In this document: piece after piece, positions 1 to 4,238 of the stretch
Layout of the letters: each line of letters begins with the position of its first letter
How positions within the stretch are numbered: position 1 is the stretch's first letter
DNA from: an uncultured Anaerolineae bacterium
GTDB lineage: Bacteria > Chloroflexota > Anaerolineae > Anaerolineales > UBA11858
Assembly: GCA_937893815.1 (NCBI GenBank)
Contig: CALCSH010000448.1
Coordinates: 1-6,764 of the forward strand
Direction: 5' to 3'
Length of the DNA stretch: 6,764 bases
Program-made: the position numbers and the translations under genes
Notes under the pieces: generated by a model
Told to the model about the DNA's origin: nothing
Seen by the model: the letters and a program-made list of their open reading frames with translations, nothing else
Database searches by the model: none

Positions 1-178
1 CCGGTATTCAGTGCCAACCTACTCTTTCAGGCAGGCTTTTATCCTGCTCTTTCGAGTGTACAGAATCATCCCAGGGGATGTGACGTATGCTCTCATCTTG
101 CGTTAATATTTTCACGATCGAAAGTGCATTTTTTGTTTCGTCAGACTGCGTAGGTCTTATAAATTACGAAGGGATATC
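1..178. other. Non-coding leader region with small hairpins
   Basis: I see no convincing gene here. Two small dyads are visible: GCAGG/CCTGC around 32-48, and CATCC/GGATG with a CAGG loop at 67-80. Neither is followed by a T tract, so I do not call a terminator. A TATAAA at 158-163 could be a -10 element for the gene at 179, but no good -35 sits at the right distance (the nearest TTGTTT at 133-138 gives a 19-base spacer), and the resulting transcript would start almost at the ribosome binding site. One plus-strand frame is open from the window edge to a TAG at 151-153, but its 50 codons show no recognisable protein features. Confidence 0.5.
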
Positions 179-517
179 ATGCGTAGCCAGGTTGTGATTT
201 TGTCGAAACACTCATTATTTTCCCAAGGAGTTGCCAGTCGTTTTGAGCAATTTCCGGAGCGCGTATCGTTTCATTTCATTGACCCTCAAGAACACGAATA
301 TATTGAGAAAATAATTGAGCTTCAGCCATCGGCGGTCGTCCTGAATTCATCCGAGTTAGATTGGAACCGGCGTTGTTTGTTATGCGCATTGTTATCTGCC
401 ATTCGCGATATTACGATCATTCGTCTTTCTGTGGACGAACGACCTGTACAGGTTATTCGCAGTCATCAGAGCCAGCTCGATGAAGTGCGAGATTTGCTCG
501 ATTTACTGACTCCATAA
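179..517 (+). CDS. Small pseudo-receiver-like protein (degenerate REC domain), no output domain
   Basis: This 112-residue protein resembles the receiver domain of NarL/LuxR-type response regulators. It has a hydrophobic first strand (VVIL, 5-8), a helix start like the family's H-x-LF-x-x-G pattern (HSLFSQG, 11-17), and a strand AVVLN (52-56) where the phosphorylated Asp normally ends the strand. The key residues are missing: the N-terminal acidic pair is Ser9-Lys10, the phosphoacceptor position is Asn56, and no clear conserved Lys follows. If the fold call is right, it cannot be phosphorylated in the usual way and would act as a pseudo-receiver or protein-interaction module. There is no DNA-binding domain before the stop. 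The ATG at 179 is preceded by GAAGGGA (168-174) at a short 4-base spacing. It may be a free-standing regulator or the remnant of a longer one; the same frame stays open for 40 codons after its TAA. The coding call is firmer than the family call. Confidence 0.55.
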   Translation: MRSQVVILSKHSLFSQGVASRFEQFPERVSFHFIDPQEHEYIEKIIELQPSAVVLNSSELDWNRRCLLCALLSAIRDITIIRLSVDERPVQVIRSHQSQLDEVRDLLDLLTP

Positions 518-577
518 ACGAACATTAACACAACCCAATTATTGGATTATATACCGCCAAAAAACATTAGCCCCAAG

Positions 578-640
578 ATGATGATAACTCCAGAAGAAGA
601 ACGATTGAACTGCAAAGGAGGTGGTGCCTGCCGAATTTAG
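578..640 (+). CDS. Possible 20-residue Cys/Gly-rich peptide
   Basis: Two adjacent ATG codons (578, 581) open a 20-codon frame ending in TAG at 638-640. The product starts MMITPEEERLN and ends with a striking C-K-G-G-G-A-C-R-I tail, i.e. two cysteines five residues apart around a glycine run. The frame is the same as that of the pseudo-receiver gene ending at 517, with no stop between its TAA and this peptide, so it could also be the tail of a once longer protein or a readthrough extension. No Shine-Dalgarno sequence precedes the ATGs. The AAAGGAGGTGG at 614-624, a near-perfect anti-16S match, lies inside the reading frame and has no ATG at a useful distance behind it. I do not recognise the peptide, and it may be chance. 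Confidence 0.2.
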   Translation: MMITPEEERLNCKGGGACRI

Positions 641-652
641 ACTGTTAAATCT

Positions 653-689
653 ATACCGCTCGTAGTAAAAGCGGCTCCCCATGCGGTAT
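653..689. repeat. Inverted repeat ATACCGC...GCGGTAT
   Basis: A perfect 7-base inverted repeat (653-659 and 683-689) encloses a 23-base loop. An alternative inner pairing, CCGCT (656-660) with AGCGG (670-674), competes for the same left arm. It lies just upstream of the promoter proposed for the decaheme cytochrome gene. It could be a regulator site or part of a transcript from the upstream gene; no T tract follows, so it is not a typical terminator. Confidence 0.35.
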
Positions 690-694
690 CACAA

Positions 695-723
695 TTGAAT
701 TTTACGTGCATGTAAATTTATAG
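695..723 (+). promoter_or_regulatory. Sigma70-like promoter for the decaheme cytochrome gene
   Basis: TTGAAT (695-700) is a good -35 box. TTATAG (718-723) lies 17 bases further on, or the overlapping TTTATA (717-722) 16 bases further on. The predicted transcript would start near 730, giving a leader of about 20 bases that still contains the AAGGAG ribosome site for the ATG at 751. This placement would exclude the upstream ATG at 733 from efficient translation. The spacer carries a dyad listed separately. Confidence 0.5.
701..716. promoter_or_regulatory. Candidate operator dyad TTTAC-N6-GTAAA in the promoter spacer
   Basis: The 16 bases read TTTACGTGCATGTAAA. Seven of eight base pairs are symmetric, with only positions 706 and 711 breaking the dyad. 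The arms have the 5-6-5 geometry of CRP-type sites, although the half site differs from the TGTGA of CRP and the TTGAT of FNR. Because it fills the gap between the -35 and -10 boxes, a bound protein would most simply block transcription. The regulator is unknown. Confidence 0.35.
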
Positions 724-738
724 AACTGCACAATGATG

Positions 739-744
739 AAGGAG
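739..744 (+). promoter_or_regulatory. Ribosome binding site that sets the start at 751
   Basis: AAGGAG at 739-744 stands 6 bases before the ATG at 751. In-frame ATGs at 733 and 736 lie upstream of or within this site and have no Shine-Dalgarno of their own, so 751 is the better start. It also puts two lysines directly before the hydrophobic stretch, as in a normal lipoprotein signal peptide. Confidence 0.75.
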
Positions 745-750
745 AATGTT

Positions 751-2889
751 ATGTATAAGAAGATTTTGTTTGTGGTTTTGGCGCTTGGCCTCGGGCTTGC
801 ATTAGCAAGCTGTGCCTCCGCGCCAGAAGAAACAAAAAGCTCGGTAGAACCCGTGGCGGCAGAACCCACAACTGCGGAATGCCCTGAAGCCGATTGTCCA
901 ACCTGCCCGGAACCCGAAGCTTGTCCGGAACCGTTGGTCAGTAATGTTCCATTTGCGGAAGATTGGGCTGGCTCCCCCCATGCGGATTCTGCTGCCGAAG
1001 CATTCCGTCACTGGGATGAAGAAGATCCCGCCGTGGTCGCTACCGCTTGCGCCAAGTGCCACAGTTCCGAAGGCTATGCTGAATACCTGGAAACAGGTGC
1101 CAATGTTATTGAGTTGCCCGCCCTCGAGAATAAAGGCATTCAATGTGTGGCTTGCCACAACGAAGCGACTGCCCAAAAAACCAGCGTTGTGATGCCTTCC
1201 GGCGTTGAATTGCTGGGCCTGGGCGACGAATCCCGCTGTATGGAATGTCACCAAGGTCGCGCTTCCACCGTCTCGGTCAATGCCAAGTTCGAAGAACTGG
1301 GTTTGGTTGAAGATGTTGACGCTGTCAGCGAAGAACTGGGCTTCATCAACATCCATTACTTTGCCGCCGCTGCGACAAAATACGGTACCCTGGCAATGGG
1401 TGGCTACCAGTATGATGGCAAGAGCTACGATGGGAATTTTGCGCACGTAGAAGATTACGATACCTGCATCGAGTGCCATGATCCGCACACGCTGGAAGTA
1501 AAAATAGATGACTGCCAGGCCTGCCATACCGATGTTACCAGCGTTGAAGATTTCGCCAATGTCCGCATGAACGGCTCCCTGGTGGATTATGACGGCGACG
1601 GCGACATGGAAGAAGGCATCAAGGCTGAGATCGCTGGTTTGCAGGAAGTGCTATATCAGGCTATGCAGGCCTATTCGACTGATGTAGCTGGCGCTGCGAT
1701 TGTCTACGACCCGCTGACCTACCCCTACTTCTTCACGGATACAGATGCCAATGGCGAAGTGACCGAAGGCGAAGCCAACTATGGCAACCGTTACATTAAC
1801 TGGACTGCTCGCCTCGTCAAAGCTGCCTATAACTACCAGGTGTCGATCAAAGATACCGGTGGGTTTGCCCACGGTGGCAAGTACATTATCGAATTGCTGT
1901 ACGACTCAATAGAAGATCTGAATCCCGAAGCGGTTGCTGGTTTGCATCGCATTGACCACGGTCACTTTGCCGGTTCTGAAGAAGCTTTCCGGCACTGGGA
2001 CGAAGAGGGTACTGTTCCCGGGAGTTGTGCCCGCTGCCACTCGGCGGATGGCCTGCCTCTGTATCTGAGTGAGGGCGTCAACATTTCAGCCACTCCTGCG
2101 AATGGCTTCGAATGTACCACCTGTCACAGCGATCTAACCGATTTTACCCTCCGTGCGGCTACCGAAGTCACTTTCCCCAGCGGCATTACCATCGCCATTG
2201 AGGATGAAACCTCTGGCCTGTGCATGAGTTGCCACCAGGGACGCGAGTCTACGCTCAGTGTGGATCGCAAGATTAGTGATGCTGCTCCCGACCAGATCGT
2301 AGAAGGTCTGGGCTTTACCAATGTTCATTACTTCGCGGCAGGCGCAACCCGCTTTGGCGGCGATGCACAGGGCGGCTATCAATATGCCGGTAAGGAATAC
2401 ATGGGTTATTTTGAACACGTCGGCATCTTCGAGTCCTGTTCAGAATGCCACAATGCCCATACACTTGAAGTCAAAGTTGACAAGTGTGGCGCTTGCCATG
2501 CAGATGTCGAAACACCAGCCGATCTGGTGGTCATTCGCAACCCAGAAATTGTGGTGGACTACGATGGCGATGGTGATGTAGCTGAAGGCATCTATGGCGA
2601 AATTGAGACCATGAAAGAAGCCCTCTATGCCGCCATTCTGGCTTATGTCGAAGGCAATGCCGATATGGCTATGATTGAATACAATCCGGCGGCATACCCC
2701 TACTGGTTTACCGATGCTGGCGAGAGTTATGTAACCTGGACCCCCAGACTGACCCAGGCTGCGTATAACTACCAGTATGTTATGAAAGACCCCGGTGGAT
2801 TTGCCCACAATGGCAAGTACATCATGCAACTCTTGTTTGATAGCATCCAGAGCATCGGCGGCAACGTAGCCGGTATGATACGCCCGTAA
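751..2889 (+). CDS. Decaheme c-type cytochrome lipoprotein (two tandem pentaheme repeats)
   Basis: This 712-residue exported multiheme cytochrome has a short signal peptide (KK then a hydrophobic run) ending in the lipobox L18-A-S-C21, so the mature protein should be lipid-anchored at Cys21 on the outer side of the membrane. A Pro/Glu/Cys-rich linker (about 22-62) has four cysteines at 44, 49, 52 and 58 outside any heme motif. Ten CXXCH sites follow, starting at residues 100, 132, 163, 239 and 255, and again at 426, 455, 491, 563 and 579. Each half has paired candidate distal histidines: H87/H415 (AFRHW), H202/H526 (HYFAA), H232/H556, H246/H570 (HTLEV) and H374/H686 (GGFAH). That is enough for bis-His ligation of all hemes. 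Asp-rich DYDGDGD loops (279-285, 603-609) and an EF-hand-like loop (330-341, first half only) suggest calcium binding. No active-site variant such as CXXCK is visible, so I read it as an electron carrier, though a reductase role is possible. It has its own promoter and terminator and lies upstream of the bc-type operon. I do not know a gene name. Confidence 0.93.
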   Translation: MYKKILFVVLALGLGLALASCASAPEETKSSVEPVAAEPTTAECPEADCPTCPEPEACPEPLVSNVPFAEDWAGSPHADSAAEAFRHWDEEDPAVVATACAKCHSSEGYAEYLETGANVIELPALENKGIQCVACHNEATAQKTSVVMPSGVELLGLGDESRCMECHQGRASTVSVNAKFEELGLVEDVDAVSEELGFINIHYFAAAATKYGTLAMGGYQYDGKSYDGNFAHVEDYDTCIECHDPHTLEVKIDDCQACHTDVTSVEDFANVRMNGSLVDYDGDGDMEEGIKAEIAGLQEVLYQAMQAYSTDVAGAAIVYDPLTYPYFFTDTDANGEVTEGEANYGNRYINWTARLVKAAYNYQVSIKDTGGFAHGGKYIIELLYDSIEDLNPEAVAGLHRIDHGHFAGSEEAFRHWDEEGTVPGSCARCHSADGLPLYLSEGVNISATPANGFECTTCHSDLTDFTLRAATEVTFPSGITIAIEDETSGLCMSCHQGRESTLSVDRKISDAAPDQIVEGLGFTNVHYFAAGATRFGGDAQGGYQYAGKEYMGYFEHVGIFESCSECHNAHTLEVKVDKCGACHADVETPADLVVIRNPEIVVDYDGDGDVAEGIYGEIETMKEALYAAILAYVEGNADMAMIEYNPAAYPYWFTDAGESYVTWTPRLTQAAYNYQYVMKDPGGFAHNGKYIMQLLFDSIQSIGGNVAGMIRP
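964..1950 (+). repeat. Pentaheme repeat A (coding)
   Basis: This covers residues about 72-400 of the decaheme lipoprotein. It has the same order of landmarks as repeat B: AFRHWDEE, CXXCH, CXXCH, CMxCHQGR, HYFAA, GGYQY, CxECH, HTLEVK, CxACH, DYDGDGD, TYPYFFTD, AAYNYQ and GGFAH. Repeat A differs by an EF-hand-like insert after TYPYFFTD and by a longer spacing between the first two hemes. Confidence 0.85.
1951..2886 (+). repeat. Pentaheme repeat B (coding)
   Basis: This covers residues about 401-712 of the decaheme lipoprotein and is colinear with repeat A (AFRHWDEE at 412 matches that at 84). All five heme sites and the candidate distal histidines are kept. The EF-hand-like insert of repeat A is reduced to a short turn (FTDAGESYVTW). 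The two halves have clearly diverged at the DNA level, so the duplication is old. Confidence 0.85.
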
Positions 2890-2910
2890 CGTTAATCCCA
2901 TAGCGACACT

Positions 2911-2943
2911 AACAAACAGGCGTCTCACGACGCCTGTTTGTTT
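2911..2943. terminator. Rho-independent terminator after the decaheme gene
   Basis: A 14-bp perfect stem (2911-2924 with 2929-2942) with a TCAC loop lies 21 bases after the stop codon. The GC-rich core AGGCGTC is flanked by an A-rich left arm and a T-rich right arm (TTTGTTT), so it could work in both directions. It separates the cytochrome gene from the Rieske operon. Confidence 0.85.
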
Positions 2944-3022
2944 ACTACCAAAACCGGCAAACGGATAGCTGTAACAGATTTGCCAATAAGGCAAGTAGCG
3001 ACGCGCTTTCGCAAAAGCATAT

Positions 3023-3061
3023 TTGAAGAGTTGAAATTATGGTAATATCTATCAGAATTAT
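3023..3061 (+). promoter_or_regulatory. Possible promoter region for the Rieske-cytochrome b operon
   Basis: The terminator at 2911-2943 and the 148 bases after it imply a promoter before 3092. This AT-rich stretch has TTGAAG (3023-3028) with TATCTA 17 bases later (3046-3051), and TTGAAA (3031-3036) with AATTAT 19 bases later (3056-3061). A TATAAA at 3067-3072 preceded by TTGG is another -10 candidate but would start transcription at the ribosome site. None is clearly best. Confidence 0.3.
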
Positions 3062-3091
3062 CTTGGTATAAATCACAAAAGGAAATCTCTG

Positions 3092-3571
3092 ATGAACGAT
3101 GGAAAACAACTAGATCGTCGAAGTTTTTTGGGCCTGATCACATGGTTTATTGGTGGAAGCATCGGAGCGGGTTATAGTATCCCGGCAATTGCCTATATTG
3201 TTGGCCCAGCTGCGCGCAAAGAAGAAGATCAGGCATGGCTTCGCCTGGGGGCTGCATCGAAAGTTGAACTGGGGACTCCCACGCTTTTCAAAATCAAAGT
3301 CGAAAGACAGACAGGGTGGATCACGAACGAAAAAGAATTGTCTGTCTATGTCCTGACTGAGAATGGCCGCGATTTTGTAGCCATGTCGAATATTTGCACC
3401 CATCTCGGGTGTCGGGTGCGCTGGATCGCTAGCCAGGATCAATTTTTCTGCCCCTGCCACAACGCCGCCTTTTCAAAGAACGGCGAAGTGATTGACGGCC
3501 CCCCTCCCCGTCCTTTGAATCAATACCAGGTTAAAGAAGAAGATGGGCAATTGTTCGTTTTAGGAGGCTGA
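3092..3571 (+). CDS. Rieske 2Fe-2S protein of a bc/b6f-type quinol oxidoreductase
   Basis: This 159-residue protein takes electrons from quinol at the Qo site and passes them to cytochrome c. The N-terminus has a twin-arginine-type motif (DRRSFLG, 8-14) and one hydrophobic anchor (about 15-38), typical of Rieske proteins exported folded by the Tat system. Cluster box I is CTHLGC (102-107) and box II is CPCHNAAF (120-127). By analogy with known Rieske proteins, C102, H104, C120 and H123 bind the cluster, and C107-C122 form the disulfide. The proline loop GPPPRPL (136-142) follows. In box II the family's usual GSxY is NAAF, so both the Ser and the Tyr that hydrogen-bond to the cluster are absent, which in model systems lowers the redox potential. 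The start is supported by AAAGGA (3078-3083), 8 bases upstream. It is the first gene of a three-gene operon, with 1 base to the next ATG. The symbol could be petC or qcrA; I leave it open because naming differs between lineages. Confidence 0.95.
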   Translation: MNDGKQLDRRSFLGLITWFIGGSIGAGYSIPAIAYIVGPAARKEEDQAWLRLGAASKVELGTPTLFKIKVERQTGWITNEKELSVYVLTENGRDFVAMSNICTHLGCRVRWIASQDQFFCPCHNAAFSKNGEVIDGPPPRPLNQYQVKEEDGQLFVLGG

Positions 3572-3572
3572 G

Positions 3573-4238
3573 ATGATCGCTAAAATAGCCAATTGGTTCG
3601 ATGAACGCGTGGGGTGGAAAGTTATTTGGGAAGCGATCTTCCTGCGTAAAATCCCCAAGGTGAACTGGTTTTACACCCTGGGAAGTGCGACACTATTTAC
3701 AGCTGTGAATCAAGCCGTTACGGGCATTCTGCTTACGATTTATTATGTTCCCACGCCCGACCATGCTTACGATAGTGTGCAATACATCACCACGCAAATC
3801 CCTATGGGCTGGCTTATCCGCGGGCTGCATCACTGGGGAGCCAGCGCCATGGTCGTTTTGACCGTGTTGCACATGCTGCGCGTGATCCTGCTTGGCGCGT
3901 ATAAATATCCCCGCGAAGTGACCTGGTTTACAGGTGTATTCTTGCTACTGGTTGTGATCGGGTTTGGCTTTACGGGCTACCTGCTGCCCTGGGATCAGAA
4001 GGCCTACTGGGGCTCGACGGTGGGTACACAGATTGCAGGTGCTGCGCCAGTTATTGGAGATTGGATATTGCGCGTGATGCGTGGGGGGCCTGATCTTTCC
4101 GCGGTAACGCTGGCGCGTTTCTTTGGTGTACATATATGGGTATTGCCCGCTTCGTTGATTTTGCTGGTGGCGATCCATATGTACCTGATTATCAAGATTG
4201 GCATCAGCGCGGTACCGAAGAAAGAGGAACTGGCGTGA
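3573..4238 (+). CDS. Cytochrome b6-type subunit (N-terminal half of cytochrome b)
   Basis: This 221-residue membrane protein with four hydrophobic helices binds the two b hemes that carry electrons across the membrane in bc/b6f complexes. The histidine ligands fall at H86, H100, H187 and H202. The last pair is spaced as in cytochrome b6 and QcrB (14 residues between) rather than as in mitochondrial cytochrome b. Further family marks are HHWGA, the LHMLRV stretch, GYLLPWDQxAYW (135-146) and the end of helix D. Residue 35, where b6 and Bacillus QcrB have a Cys that covalently holds an extra heme, is Thr (NWFYTLG). The ribosome site AGGAGG (3562-3567) lies within the last codons of the Rieske gene, and the start ATG is 1 base after its stop. 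The C-terminal half of cytochrome b is in the next gene, as expected for split (b6f/Firmicutes-style) complexes. The symbol could be petB or qcrB. Confidence 0.95.
   Translation: MIAKIANWFDERVGWKVIWEAIFLRKIPKVNWFYTLGSATLFTAVNQAVTGILLTIYYVPTPDHAYDSVQYITTQIPMGWLIRGLHHWGASAMVVLTVLHMLRVILLGAYKYPREVTWFTGVFLLLVVIGFGFTGYLLPWDQKAYWGSTVGTQIAGAAPVIGDWILRVMRGGPDLSAVTLARFFGVHIWVLPASLILLVAIHMYLIIKIGISAVPKKEELA
4223..4238 (+). promoter_or_regulatory. Overlapping GTG start with ribosome site
   Basis: AGAGGA (4223-4228) precedes a GTG (4235-4237) by 6 bases, and the GTG overlaps the TGA of cytochrome b as GTGA. The frame is open further upstream, with an ATG at 4136, but that stretch lies within cytochrome b coding sequence. 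The product starting at GTG begins like known subunit IV proteins, with a short charged cytoplasmic end before FFPDILFKD. The overlap implies translational coupling. Confidence 0.8.

Noticed and set aside
1..153. Plus-strand frame open from the window edge to TAG at 151-153
   Set aside because: The 50 codons show no recognisable motif and no start is visible. It could be the end of a gene, but nothing supports that.
614..624. AAAGGAGGTGG as the ribosome site of an unlisted gene
   Set aside because: No ATG, GTG or TTG follows at 4-12 bases with an open frame of useful length; the directly adjacent GTG codons overlap the site or lead to no useful reading frame.
653..689. A riboswitch upstream of the cytochrome gene
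   Set aside because: Only one simple inverted repeat with two competing pairings is visible. No conserved aptamer core that I know is present, and it lies upstream of the likely transcription start.
733..750. Earlier ATGs at 733 and 736 for the lipoprotein
   Set aside because: The AAGGAG site at 739-744 lies downstream of or within these codons and fits the ATG at 751; the proposed transcript start near 730 leaves no ribosome site before 733.
802..1527. A 241-codon open frame on the minus strand opposite the decaheme gene
   Set aside because: It is antisense to clear CXXCH repeats with a signal peptide and RBS on the plus strand; its translation is low-quality sequence explained by the codon usage of the real gene.
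2983..3019. Small hairpins TTGCC/GGCAA and GCTTT/AAAGC between terminator and Rieske gene
   Set aside because: Stems of five base pairs are expected by chance and have no T tract or conserved context.
4136..4234. N-terminal extension of the subunit IV fusion from an ATG at 4136
   Set aside because: The stretch lies inside cytochrome b coding sequence in another frame, and its translation is unlike any subunit IV start. The GTG at 4235 has an RBS and the usual stop-start overlap.
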